A stretch of 64,000 bases of DNA from Nocardioides yefusunii. Its GTDB lineage: Bacteria > Actinomycetota > Actinomycetes > Propionibacteriales > Nocardioidaceae. The notes beneath the pieces were generated by a model. The model was not told the DNA's origin, did not search any database, and was given only the letters and a program-made list of their open reading frames with translations. This document shows positions 9,883 to 22,142 of the stretch, piece after piece. The stretch spans positions 1,798,001-1,862,000 of the forward strand of contig NZ_CP034929.1 of assembly GCF_004014875.1 (NCBI RefSeq), in the 5' to 3' direction. The stretch's first letter is position 1. The number at the start of each line of letters is the position of its first letter. Both the position numbers and the translations under genes were made by a program.

Positions 9883-11855
9883 CAGTCCTCCTCGATCTCT
9901 CCGGTTGCGGTGTTGACACGGGGTCCCGGTCCGGTGCCGGCGACCGCACGTGCGATCGCCTCGGCAGTGGCCGGACCGATGCCGGGGACGAGACGGATCT
10001 CGTCGACGGTGGCCGCCCTCAGCTTCTTCAACGACCCGAAGTGTCGCATGAGCGCCTTCCTCCGGACCTCTCCCAAGCCCGGCACGTCGTCGAGAACACT
10101 CTCGACCATCGCCTTGGAGCGTCGCCCGCGGTGGTGCGTGATCGCGAACCGGTGAGCCTCGTCACGGATCCGCTGCAGCAGGTAGAGACCCTCCGAGGTG
10201 CGCGGCAGGATCAGCGGGTCCTCCTCGTCCGGCAGCCACACCTCCTCGAGGCGCTTCGCGAGTCCGCACACGGGGATCTCGTCGGCCAGCCCGAGGTCGG
10301 CGAGTGCGGCTCGGGCGGCGGCGACCTGGGGCGGACCACCGTCGACGACGACGAGCCCGGGGACGTAGGCGAACTTCCGCGGACGTCCGGTGTCGGGGTC
10401 GACCAGGAGCGGACCCTCACCGCTGACGTCGCCGGAACGGTCGGCCGGGACGGCGGTGGCGCGGTCGTCGAGCATGCGTCGGAAACGCCGGGTGATCACC
10501 TCGTGCATCGAGGCGACGTCGTTCTGGCCCTCGACGTCCTTGATCACGAAGCGTCGGTACTCCGACTTGCGGGCCAGTCCGTCCTCGAAGACCACCATGG
10601 AGGCGACCACCTCGGTGCCCTGGAGGTTGGAGACGTCGTAGCACTCGATCCGCAGCGGGACGTCGTCGAGGCCGAGGGCTTCCTGGATCTCCTCCAGCGC
10701 GAGCCCTCGGGTGGTGAGGTCGCTGGCGCGCTTGGTCTTGTGCAGGACGAGCGCCTGGGCGGCGTTCTTGGCGACGGTCTCCTGCAGGGCCTTCTTGTCG
10801 CCGCGTTGGGGCACACGGACCTGGACCTTGCTGCCCTTGACCGAGGAGAGGAGTTCCTCGACGGTGTCGCGGTCGGAGGGTTCGACAGGGACGAGGATCT
10901 CGCGCGGGATGGAGTCGGGGTCGCCGGAGTAGGTCTGGATCAGGAACTCGGCGACGAGGTCGGGCACCTCGCCCTCGTCGGCGCGGTCGGCGACCCAACC
11001 GCGCTGGCCCCGGATCCGACCTCCACGCACATGGAAGATCTGGACGGCCACCTCGAGCGGGTCGTCGGCGAACGCGATCACGTCGGCGTCGGTGGCGTCG
11101 CCGAAGACGACAGCTTGCTTCTCCAGCACCTTGGCCAGGGCGCCGAGGTCGTCGCGCAGGCGGGCGGCTCGTTCGAAGTCGAGGTCGTCGGAGGCCGCGT
11201 ACATCTGCTGCTCCAGGGCACTGACGAACGCGTTGGTGTTGCCGGCCATGAAGTCGCAGAAGTCGTCGACGATCGAGCGGTGCTCCTCGACGCTGACCTT
11301 GCCGACGCAGGGGGCGGCACACTTGTCGATGTAGCCGAGCAGGCACGGCCGTCCGCTCTGCTCGGCCCGTCGGAAGACACCGGTCGAGCAAGACCGCATC
11401 GGGAAGACCCGCAGGAGCAGGTCGACGGTCTCGCGGATCGCCCAGGCGTGGCTGTAGGGACCGAAGTAGCGGGTGCCCTTCTTCTTGGCACCACGCATGA
11501 CCGTCACCCGCGGGTACTTCTCCCCCACCGTGACTGCCAGCCACGGGTAGGACTTGTCGTCGCGGTACTTGACGTTGAAGCGCGGGTCGTACTCCTTGAT
11601 CCAGGAGTACTCCAGTTGCAGCGCCTCGACCTCGGTGCCGACGACGGTCCACTCGACGCTGGCACCGGTGGTGACCATGCTGGCCGTGCGGGGGTGGAGG
11701 TTGCCGACGTCCTGGAAGTAGTTCGCCAGACGCTGACGGAGGTTCTTGGCCTTGCCGACGTAGATGACCCGACCGTGGACGTCACGGAACCGGTAGACGC
11801 CGGGGTCGGTCGGGATGGTCCCGGGGGCGGGACGGTAGGACGCCGGATTGGCCAC
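9882..11855 (-). CDS. uvrC: Excinuclease ABC subunit UvrC
   Basis: The dual-incision nuclease of nucleotide excision repair, working with UvrA and UvrB from this same window. 657 residues. GIY-YIG domain at about 15-95 (GVYRFRD...[13 protein letters not shown]), Cys-rich region, UVR motif (about 205-240), RNase H-like endonuclease domain ([20 protein letters not shown]), and C-terminal tandem helix-hairpin-helix ([29 protein letters not shown]). It is the first gene of the uvrC-rapZ-yvcK set; no LexA box was found upstream. Confidence 0.97.
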   Translation of the reverse strand: MANPASYRPAPGTIPTDPGVYRFRDVHGRVIYVGKAKNLRQRLANYFQDVGNLHPRTASMVTTGASVEWTVVGTEVEALQLEYSWIKEYDPRFNVKYRDDKSYPWLAVTVGEKYPRVTVMRGAKKKGTRYFGPYSHAWAIRETVDLLLRVFPMRSCSTGVFRRAEQSGRPCLLGYIDKCAAPCVGKVSVEEHRSIVDDFCDFMAGNTNAFVSALEQQMYAASDDLDFERAARLRDDLGALAKVLEKQAVVFGDATDADVIAFADDPLEVAVQIFHVRGGRIRGQRGWVADRADEGEVPDLVAEFLIQTYSGDPDSIPREILVPVEPSDRDTVEELLSSVKGSKVQVRVPQRGDKKALQETVAKNAAQALVLHKTKRASDLTTRGLALEEIQEALGLDDVPLRIECYDVSNLQGTEVVASMVVFEDGLARKSEYRRFVIKDVEGQNDVASMHEVITRRFRRMLDDRATAVPADRSGDVSGEGPLLVDPDTGRPRKFAYVPGLVVVDGGPPQVAAARAALADLGLADEIPVCGLAKRLEEVWLPDEEDPLILPRTSEGLYLLQRIRDEAHRFAITHHRGRRSKAMVESVLDDVPGLGEVRRKALMRHFGSLKKLRAATVDEIRLVPGIGPATAEAIARAVAGTGPGPRVNTATGEIEED

Positions 11856-11908
11856 GGATCACTTCCTCCGTTGGTCGGGACGGATCTGCGGAACAGAGCC
11901 GGGGAGTC

Positions 11909-12310
11909 TCAGACGAGGGTGACCTTGCCGTCGGTGACGTCGACGTCGAACTCCTCGAGCGCCTTCTCGGCCGGGCCCTGGAGGACGGAGCCGTCGTTGA
12001 GGTCGAAGCGGCTGCCGTGGCACGGGCACTGGATGTAGCCCAGCGGCGAGGAGGCGAGGAAGCAGTGCTTGTGGGTGCAGACGCCGCTGAAGGCACGGAA
12101 CTCACCCTCGGTCGGCTGGGTCACCACGGTCGCGGCACCGGCGATCACGTGGCAGCCGCCCACCGGCACGTCCTTCGCGTGGACGAGGAAGGTTCCGGGT
12201 TCGGCGCGGTCCACCTGGGTGAGCGTCGGGTCCTCGGAGGGGTTGGCGCAGGCCGCGAGGGCAGGAAGGGCGACACCGGTGGCAACGACTGCGCGACGGG
12301 AGACAGACAT
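11909..12310 (-). CDS. Tat-lipoprotein Rieske 2Fe-2S protein 1
   Basis: A single-domain Rieske iron-sulfur protein predicted to be exported folded and lipid-anchored. 133 residues from ATG 12310; an upstream Met at 12349 would only add a non-signal leader. The N-terminus has a twin-arginine SRRAVV and a lipobox ALAAC (Cys about 21). Rieske ligands are CTHKHC (about 82-87) and CPCHGS (about 101-106), with both extra cysteines needed for the stabilising disulphide. The usual Gly of CTHxGC is His here. Partner and electron acceptor are unknown; it is paralogous to the gene 160 bp upstream. Either a ferredoxin-like electron carrier or a sensor is possible. Confidence 0.85.
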   Translation of the reverse strand: MSVSRRAVVATGVALPALAACANPSEDPTLTQVDRAEPGTFLVHAKDVPVGGCHVIAGAATVVTQPTEGEFRAFSGVCTHKHCFLASSPLGYIQCPCHGSRFDLNDGSVLQGPAEKALEEFDVDVTDGKVTLV

Positions 12311-12336
12311 GTGGAACTGACCTTCTGATCTTCGGT

Positions 12337-12358
12337 GATCCCCCGGCAACCGGGGGTC
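12337..12358 (-). terminator. GC hairpin between the two Rieske genes
   Basis: Stem CCCCCGG / CCGGGGG with a 3-nt CAA loop, just upstream of the first Rieske gene. It could be a second terminator for the upstream Rieske gene or a 5' leader structure of the downstream one. Confidence 0.5.
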
Positions 12359-12424
12359 GATGGGATGACCTGACGCGTGCGACGACGTCCCAGGTCAGTG
12401 ACGACGGTACGCCCGGTGCTGTGC

Positions 12425-12449
12425 CCGACGCCCATCCAGAGGGCGTCGG
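12425..12449 (-). terminator. Terminator of Rieske gene 2
   Basis: A perfect 9-bp stem CCGACGCCC / GGGCGTCGG with a 7-nt loop, starting about 20 bp after the stop of the Rieske gene at 12470-12883. It separates the two paralogues into different transcription units. Confidence 0.6.
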
Positions 12450-12469
12450 CCGAGCCCCTGACGGACGGC

Positions 12470-12883
12470 TCAGACGACCCGGATCTCCCCATCGGCGACG
12501 GTGATGTCGACGGCCGTGAGCGGTCCCTTGGCGGGGCCGTCGACCACGGAGCCGTCGGTGGGTGAGAAGAACGACATGTGGCATCGGCAGGGGATGTTGC
12601 CATCCGGCGCGCTGCTCACCAGGCAGCCCTGGTGGGTGCAGACCGCACTGAACGCCTTGAACTCCCCGGCGGTGGGCTGGGTGACGACGACCTTGGGGTC
12701 CGAGAAGACCTTGCAGCTTCCGACCGGGACGTCGGAGGCCGCGCCGATCAGCTCGCCGGCCTCCACCTCGGGGGCAGCGACCTCGGTTCCACCGGTTTCG
12801 GAGCCACAGGCGGTGACGAGACCGAGGGCGGGGACCGCCGCACCGGCGGCGACCACCTGACGTCGGGAGAAGGTGGAGGACAA
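12470..12883 (-). CDS. Tat-lipoprotein Rieske 2Fe-2S protein 2
   Basis: 137 residues. The start ATG is followed by a twin-arginine SRRQVV (about 6-11) and lipobox LVTAC (Cys about 26), so the mature protein is probably a lipid-anchored extracytoplasmic domain. Cluster ligands are CTHQGC (about 86-91) and CRCHMS (about 103-108). The canonical second motif is CPCHGS, so Pro and Gly are replaced, while all four cluster ligands and both disulphide cysteines remain. Its closest relative here is the downstream Rieske gene (shared VVTQPT-GEF-AFS-VCTH and DGSV-GPA). Donor and acceptor are unknown. Confidence 0.85.
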   Translation of the reverse strand: MSSTFSRRQVVAAGAAVPALGLVTACGSETGGTEVAAPEVEAGELIGAASDVPVGSCKVFSDPKVVVTQPTAGEFKAFSAVCTHQGCLVSSAPDGNIPCRCHMSFFSPTDGSVVDGPAKGPLTAVDITVADGEIRVV

Positions 12884-12912
12884 CTGGACTCCTGGTGTGA
12901 GGTCGAAAGGGG

Positions 12913-15864
<2,952 letters not shown>

Positions 15865-15904
15865 GACTGTCCTTGGTGTGGGGGGCAGGGACGTTCGAAC
15901 GCGT

Positions 15905-15927
15905 TCGAACAGATGTTCGTCAGTGTA
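15905..15927 (-). promoter_or_regulatory. uvrA promoter with LexA (SOS) box
   Basis: TCGAACAGATGTTCGT (15905-15920) matches the actinobacterial LexA consensus TCGAAC-N4-GTTCGA with one end mismatch. On the minus strand a -10 like TACACT occupies 15922-15927, so LexA would sit on the transcription start 40 bp before uvrA. A second TCGAAC-GC-GTTCGA palindrome (15893-15908) overlaps it but has a 2-bp spacer. Confidence 0.85.
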
Positions 15928-16002
15928 TCCCCGATCGGGTCATGGGCACATCGGGTTGACGGCGTGACGTCGGACCCGTCCTGCGTCGTGGATCATGGGT
16001 CC

Positions 16003-16674
16003 ATGAGCAGCTACGACGGTCAGGTCTCCCCCGGTGCGCCGGCGCAGACCCGTGAACTCTCCGCACTGACGATCACCAAGGTCGCGGTGGACGAGAAGAT
16101 GTCCAACAACGCCTACGTCCTCACCTGTCGCGCGAGCGGCCGGCAGCTCCTGGTCGACGCGGCCGCGGAGCCCGCGACGCTGGCGCCGCTCTACGACCCC
16201 GAGCGCCTCGACGCCGTCGTCACGACCCACCAGCACTGGGACCACCACCGCGCGCTGGCCGACGTGGTGACTGCGTCATCGGCCGACGTCCTGGTCGGCG
16301 AGCCTGACGCGGATGCCGTCACCGAGCAGACCGGGGTCACGGTGACCCGTCGCCTGGAGCACGGCGACACAGTGAGCGTGGGCGAGGTGACGTTGGAGGT
16401 GATCGCAATCCGTGGTCACACTCCTGGTTCGGTCTGCCTCGTGCACCGCGACCCTGTCGACGGCGTGCACCTGTGGACGGGCGACACGCTGTTTCCCGGT
16501 GGCGTGGGTGCGACGTTCGGGGACGCGGAGAAGTTCACCCAGTTGATCGACGACGTGGAGACCCGCATCTTCGGCCACCTCGACGACGCCTGGTTCTACC
16601 CGGGTCATGGCGGCGACTCGACCTTGGCCGAGCAGCGTCCGCATCTCGCGGAGTGGCGCGCCCGCGGTTGGTGA
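16003..16674 (+). CDS. MBL-fold metallo-hydrolase (glyoxalase II-like)
   Basis: A probable zinc hydrolase of the metallo-beta-lactamase superfamily. 223 residues from ATG 16003; the frame is open further upstream but that would run through the uvrA promoter. Motifs: THQHWDH (HxHxDH, about 76-82), GHTPGS (about 140-145), GDTLFPGG (about 165-172) and YPGHGGDS (about 204-211). Substrate unknown: glyoxalase II-like thioesters or other hydrolysable small molecules are possible. It is divergent from uvrA, so the two start regions share 138 bp. Confidence 0.85.
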   Translation: MSSYDGQVSPGAPAQTRELSALTITKVAVDEKMSNNAYVLTCRASGRQLLVDAAAEPATLAPLYDPERLDAVVTTHQHWDHHRALADVVTASSADVLVGEPDADAVTEQTGVTVTRRLEHGDTVSVGEVTLEVIAIRGHTPGSVCLVHRDPVDGVHLWTGDTLFPGGVGATFGDAEKFTQLIDDVETRIFGHLDDAWFYPGHGGDSTLAEQRPHLAEWRARGW

Positions 16675-16732
16675 ACCACGCTCCGTCTCGCGCTGCAGCA
16701 TCCGGCAGGCAGCGTCCGTCAGGCAGCGTCCG

Positions 16733-17578
16733 TCAGTAGGTGTAGAAGCCCTCGCCCGTCGCGACGCCCGTCTTGCCCTGGTCGATGTAGTCGCGCTTGA
16801 GGAGTGCGGCGAACTCCTGCTGGGCGGGGTTGGCCGACGCGATGTTGTAGGCGGTGACGAGACCGACGACGTCGAAGATCCGGAATGGCCCCAGCGGGGC
16901 ACCCGTGGCCAGCGTCCAGGTCTTGTCGACGGTCTCGACGTCTGCGTAGCCGCCGGCCAGGAGTTCACCGGCTGCGTCCAGCAACGGCACGAGCAGTGAG
17001 TTGAGGACGTAGCCGGCCTTCTCCTTCTTCAGGACGATCGGCACCATCCCGATCTCCTCGGCGAACTCCGTGAGCGCGACGACGGCAGCCGGATCGGTGT
17101 CGGGGCCGGGCATCACCTCGGCGGTGTTGCGGATCCAGATCTGGTTCGCGAAGTGCAGGGCCAGAAACTTGTCCGGACGTCCCGTCGAGGGCGCGATGTC
17201 GGAGGGCAGCAGCGTGGAGGAGTTCGTGGCGAAGAGCGTGTGCGGGTCAGCCACCGCGGCGAGCTTGCCGTAGAGGTCCTGCTTGATGTCGAGGCGCTCC
17301 GGAACCGCCTCGATCACGAGGTCGGCGCCAGCCACCGCGTCGGCGAGGTCATGGGTGGTGCGCAGCCGTTCCAGCGTTGCCGGGAACTTCGCTTCCGCAC
17401 CGGGCAGGTCGGTGCGGTAGGAGTCCTGCAGCGCTGCGAGCTTCTGCTCACCTGCCGCGACCGCATCCGTGGAGATGTCGTAGGCAGTGACCTGCTTGCC
17501 GCTGAAGGCTGCTTGGAAGGCGATCTGGGAGCCGAGGACGCCCATGCCCAGGACGGTGACGCGTTCGAGGTTGCTCAT
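16733..17578 (-). CDS. 3-hydroxyacyl-CoA dehydrogenase family protein
   Basis: An NAD-dependent 3-hydroxyacyl (probably 3-hydroxybutyryl)-CoA dehydrogenase. 281 residues from ATG 17578, which has a TGGAG ribosome site. N-terminal Rossmann VTVLGMGVLGSQIA (about 6-19), substrate-loop NSSTLLPSDIA (about 114-124), LHFAN (the family's HFFNP region, altered), and C-terminal 3HCDH domain (KAGYVLNSLLVPLLDAA, about 179-195). No thiolase or enoyl-CoA hydratase lies nearby, so the pathway cannot be set from context. Confidence 0.88.
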   Translation of the reverse strand: MSNLERVTVLGMGVLGSQIAFQAAFSGKQVTAYDISTDAVAAGEQKLAALQDSYRTDLPGAEAKFPATLERLRTTHDLADAVAGADLVIEAVPERLDIKQDLYGKLAAVADPHTLFATNSSTLLPSDIAPSTGRPDKFLALHFANQIWIRNTAEVMPGPDTDPAAVVALTEFAEEIGMVPIVLKKEKAGYVLNSLLVPLLDAAGELLAGGYADVETVDKTWTLATGAPLGPFRIFDVVGLVTAYNIASANPAQQEFAALLKRDYIDQGKTGVATGEGFYTY

Positions 17579-17616
17579 GTCTCCAGCAGACGCGAAGTCA
17601 GCACAAAAGCCGACGA

Positions 17617-17639
17617 GGCCCACCCTTCACGGGTGAGCC
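17617..17639 (-). terminator. Terminator of the Tat-exported protein gene
   Basis: Stem GGCCCACCC / GGGTGAGCC (9 bp with one G-U pair in the minus-strand RNA) and a 5-nt loop, 20 bp after the stop at 17659. Confidence 0.65.
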
Positions 17640-17658
17640 CGCCATCCTCAGGACTCCG

Positions 17659-18537
17659 TCACACGCATACGTCGGAAGTGAAGGTAAAGGGACCGATGAA
17701 CGCTCCCTGATTCCCCGTCTGAGCAGTCGCAAATTCCACTCGGTTGGAATACTTGAGAGTGAAGCTCGAGATGGATCCGGATAGTTGGGTCACCCGAAGC
17801 TGACTTCCCACCTCGGTCACATCGTTATAAGGCGTGTTGTAACTCGGGTGATTCACGTACCAAGGCCCATTGAGGGTGTCGCCGCCGACAAGCGTGGGCG
17901 CCGTCATCGAGTAGCCCCTCGGGACCGCGGTTCGCAGGGACGCTTCGAAACTACCCGTCGAGATGATCGCGAACTCGTCATGAAACCCGCCCGTCTCGCC
18001 AACTCGTTCGGGGTGACTCGGCAGGGCCGAGTCGACATCTTGGATGAGCAAGTCAACATTTGAGACGGACTCTCCGTCACCGAAGTTGAACTCCACCGTC
18101 TGATAACCACTCGACGACTTGGCAGCCGTCTCGAAAACCTGCTGCAGTCGTAGAGTTTCCTTCAACACCAGCCCGCTGGACGTCATGAAGGTCGCCTTTT
18201 CGCCCACCTTCATGTTCAGATTCGTCACAGCTGTCATGTTCTTACCCACGAAGTTGGTTTTAATGATGACACTTCGGCTCACTGCAGTGTTGATCGATCC
18301 GTCGGACTCCAACTTGAGGGCCTGGGCCGTCCAGGTGGTGGATGGACGGCCATCGACCTGCGTCTCCGATTCCTTCTTCAACCCCGCGCGAACCCAGTCA
18401 AAGACAAACGTCGTGCACGGATGTGTTTTGCCAGGGGAGGTGGCGAAGGCCGGCGAGGCCGAAGCAATCGAGACAGCAGGAACGGACCAGGCCGCACCGG
18501 CGATGACGGCTCGACGCGAGGGGGCGGGAAGAGACAT
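17659..18537 (-). CDS. Tat-exported protein of unknown function
   Basis: I do not recognise the family. 292 residues from ATG 18537, preceded by GGAG at a 7-nt spacing. The N-terminus is a Tat signal: SRRAVIAGAAW (about 7-17), hydrophobic core, and cleavage near ASPAFA. The mature part is rich in Ser, Thr and Val with alternating hydrophobic stretches (for example FNFGDGESVSNVDLLIQD about 160-177). This suggests a beta-sandwich, perhaps an adhesin or binding module. A single Cys is near each end of the mature chain (PCTTF, DVCV-stop), which could form a disulphide. Base composition is clearly lower in GC than its neighbours, suggesting transfer. It is monocistronic between its own terminator and an AT-rich leader. 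Confidence 0.75.
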   Translation of the reverse strand: MSLPAPSRRAVIAGAAWSVPAVSIASASPAFATSPGKTHPCTTFVFDWVRAGLKKESETQVDGRPSTTWTAQALKLESDGSINTAVSRSVIIKTNFVGKNMTAVTNLNMKVGEKATFMTSSGLVLKETLRLQQVFETAAKSSSGYQTVEFNFGDGESVSNVDLLIQDVDSALPSHPERVGETGGFHDEFAIISTGSFEASLRTAVPRGYSMTAPTLVGGDTLNGPWYVNHPSYNTPYNDVTEVGSQLRVTQLSGSISSFTLKYSNRVEFATAQTGNQGAFIGPFTFTSDVCV

Positions 18538-18810
18538 GGGAGAACTCCAGGGGACGGCGACAGTGTCGCGAAGGCATGACGAAGTACCGCTGCCGTGACA
18601 GCGGTCCGAGTAGGGCGGTCCCCGAGCGGCGCACCCGTGATGATCCAAACCGAATCCGAAACAGAAGATATACGATTTTACTGTTTAAAACTTTAGGAAA
18701 AAGGGAAGTGATGCGCATCACGCCGCCCGATTGACACCGACCCCCGCCTCTCGGTCGAGATCCGGGAAGCAGCAGTCGGGCTCCCCTCCGCACGCTGTTA
18801 GCCTGCGTGC
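18538..18810. promoter_or_regulatory. AT-rich divergent promoter region with 14-bp palindrome
   Basis: 273 bp between two divergent genes. 18655-18705 is unusually AT-rich for this chromosome. GTGATGCGCATCAC at 18708-18721 is a perfect 14-bp palindrome suited to a dimeric regulator. For the thioredoxin gene, TTAGCCT at 18798-18804 is a plausible -10 ending a few bases before the ATG, which suggests a leaderless message. Confidence 0.5.
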
Positions 18811-20248
<1,438 letters not shown>

Positions 20249-20251
20249 GGC

Positions 20252-21370
20252 TCAGGACTGGGTGGACTGCGCGGCTCGCGAAGCCTCGCAGCCGCAGTCG
20301 AGATCGCCGACGCGCGGCATGGTCTCCCCGCGCATGATGTCGGCGCCCGGCGTCGTGCGGGAGAGCTGGTCGGCGGCCAGGATCACCGCAGCAGCGGTGT
20401 AGGTGGTCTGCTCGCCGGGCCAGTTGACCTCGTCGGGGAAGACGTACCCGGTCCAGTACGAACCGTTCTCATGACGCAGGTGCTGCATGTCGGCGAAGAG
20501 CTGCAGCGCCCGTTCCCGGTCGCCGTTGGCCTCCAACGACATCACCAGTTCGCAGGTCTCTGCTCCGGTGACCCAGGGGTTCTCCGAGACGCAGCGAATA
20601 CCGAGACCCTCCTCGACGAACGTGTCCCAGCCGGGCGAGGTGCTGGCCAGCAGCACCTCGGCCTCAGGGCCGCGGACGGCGCCCCCGAGCACCGGGTAGT
20701 ACCAGTCCATCGAGAACTGCTTCTTGTCCAGGAAGAGGTCGCGGTGGAAACGGAGCGCGTGCGCCAGACGGGCCGCGGCGAACTCCCACTCCGGACGCGA
20801 GTCGTCGAGCAGTCCGGCCAGTGCGAGGCCTGCCTTGAAGGCATGGTGGATCGAGGACGACCCCGCCACCAACGCCTCCGCGTTCACGCTCCCGGCCCGA
20901 CCCTCGCGCCACTCCTGGGACCAGGCGATCCCACCGAACGGCAGCTGCATCCCGACCACCCAGTCCAGTCCACGGCTGACCGCGGGCCAGTAGGTCTCGA
21001 CGAAGTCGCGGTCGCCCCGTACCAGCCAGTGATGCCAGATGCCGACGGCCAAGTAGGCGGACATGTTGGTCTCGGCGGATTCGTCCTCGACGACTCCCTC
21101 GACGATCTTCATCGGCCAGGAACCGTCGGGGCGTTGCAGGCCCAGGGTCCAGGCGTACGCCTTCTCGGCTGCCTCGACCTCGCCGGCCACCAGCAGTGCC
21201 ATCGCAGCCTCGACGTGGTTCCAGACGTCGGTCTTGTCGCCGGGAGTCCACGGGATCGCTCCCGAGGGTTCCTGCATGGCGACGATGGAGCGAGCCGTGG
21301 CCCGCACGTCGTCGGCGCTGAGGACTCCCTCGACAGCGGGCACCGGGCACGCGGCGGTGGGCAGGTTCAC
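20252..21370 (-). CDS. Prenyltransferase/squalene-cyclase-like alpha/alpha barrel protein
   Basis: 372 residues starting at GTG 21370 (VNLPTAACPVP), which overlaps the methyltransferase stop as GTGA; the longer open frame runs into that gene's antisense. Repeated helical segments with W/G-rich turns (QEPSGAIPWTPGDKTDVWNH about 34-53; LQRPDGSWP about 82-90; MQLPFGGIAWSQEW about 143-156; NGSYWTGYVFPDEVNWPGE about 312-330) fit a terpene-cyclase or glucoamylase-like six-hairpin barrel. The C-terminus carries DCGCEA. Not a proven prenyltransferase; a glycosidase-like role is also possible. It is the last gene of the three-gene unit. Confidence 0.7.
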   Translation of the reverse strand: MNLPTAACPVPAVEGVLSADDVRATARSIVAMQEPSGAIPWTPGDKTDVWNHVEAAMALLVAGEVEAAEKAYAWTLGLQRPDGSWPMKIVEGVVEDESAETNMSAYLAVGIWHHWLVRGDRDFVETYWPAVSRGLDWVVGMQLPFGGIAWSQEWREGRAGSVNAEALVAGSSSIHHAFKAGLALAGLLDDSRPEWEFAAARLAHALRFHRDLFLDKKQFSMDWYYPVLGGAVRGPEAEVLLASTSPGWDTFVEEGLGIRCVSENPWVTGAETCELVMSLEANGDRERALQLFADMQHLRHENGSYWTGYVFPDEVNWPGEQTTYTAAAVILAADQLSRTTPGADIMRGETMPRVGDLDCGCEASRAAQSTQS

Positions 21371-22128
21371 GCGTCGACCGCCGGGGTCTCGGGCTTGCGG
21401 AAGTAGAGCACCATCGACTTGCCGATCATCGGGTCGAGCACCTTGCCGGCGAGCTGCAACGCCTTGGGCTGCTTCATGATCTCCCAGACCAGGAGCTTGT
21501 GGTACGCCTTGGCGAGGGGGTGGTCGTCCTTGTTCACGCCGACGGCGCACTTGATCCACCAGTAGGGCGTGTGCAGGCCGTGGGCGTAGCCCTTGCCGGT
21601 GAACTCCATGACGTCACCGGGCGTGCCGTCGTTGGGGGTGCCTGCCTTGGTGACCTTGTCGATGAGCTCGTGGTCGGTGTAGATCCGGATGTGTCCGCCG
21701 GGAGCGTTGTGGTACTCCTGCGACAGCTTCCAGTTGACGACCTCGGGCAGCCAGCGGGGAACGGTGATGGCCATCGTGCCGCCGGGGCGGAGCACGCGGA
21801 CGAGTTCCTTGATCGCGTCGACGTCGTTCCAGATGTGCTCGAGCACCTCGGCACACACGATCCGGTCGAACTCCCCGTCTCCGAAGGGCAGCGCCAGGGC
21901 GTCGCCCTCCTTGACGTCGGCCTCGGCGCCCTCGGGCACCTCGCCGGCCTCCTTCATCGCGACGAAGAGGTCCTTGACGCCGGCGAGCTCGTCGACGTCC
22001 ATGTCGAAGGCGACGACGTCTCCGCCGCGGCGGTACATCTCGAACGCGTGGCGTCCGGCGCCGCAGCCCATGTCGAGGACGCGGTCTCCGGGCTTCATGC
22101 CCAGGCGGTCGAAGTCAACGGTCAGCAC
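21367..22128 (-). CDS. Class I SAM-dependent methyltransferase (UbiE/COQ5-like)
   Basis: 253 residues. Motif I VLDMGCGAGRHAFEM (about 18-32), acidic FDMDVDEL (about 40-47), motif II-like FDRIVCAEVLEHIWND (about 86-101), and LRPGGTMAITVPRW (about 109-122). Substrate unknown. It lies 14 bp from the glycosyltransferase stop upstream and overlaps the barrel protein start by 4 bp, so it acts within that operon, possibly methylating the glycosylated product. Confidence 0.85.
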   Translation of the reverse strand: MLTVDFDRLGMKPGDRVLDMGCGAGRHAFEMYRRGGDVVAFDMDVDELAGVKDLFVAMKEAGEVPEGAEADVKEGDALALPFGDGEFDRIVCAEVLEHIWNDVDAIKELVRVLRPGGTMAITVPRWLPEVVNWKLSQEYHNAPGGHIRIYTDHELIDKVTKAGTPNDGTPGDVMEFTGKGYAHGLHTPYWWIKCAVGVNKDDHPLAKAYHKLLVWEIMKQPKALQLAGKVLDPMIGKSMVLYFRKPETPAVDA

Positions 22129-22142
22129 AACTGTTCTCCCCC

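Noticed and set aside
8956..9949. N-terminal extension of yvcK through rapZ
   Set aside because: The frame is open but overlaps the whole rapZ gene. The ATG at 8956 with ATGA coupling and the start of homology at RDRGPKVVALGGG fix the true start.
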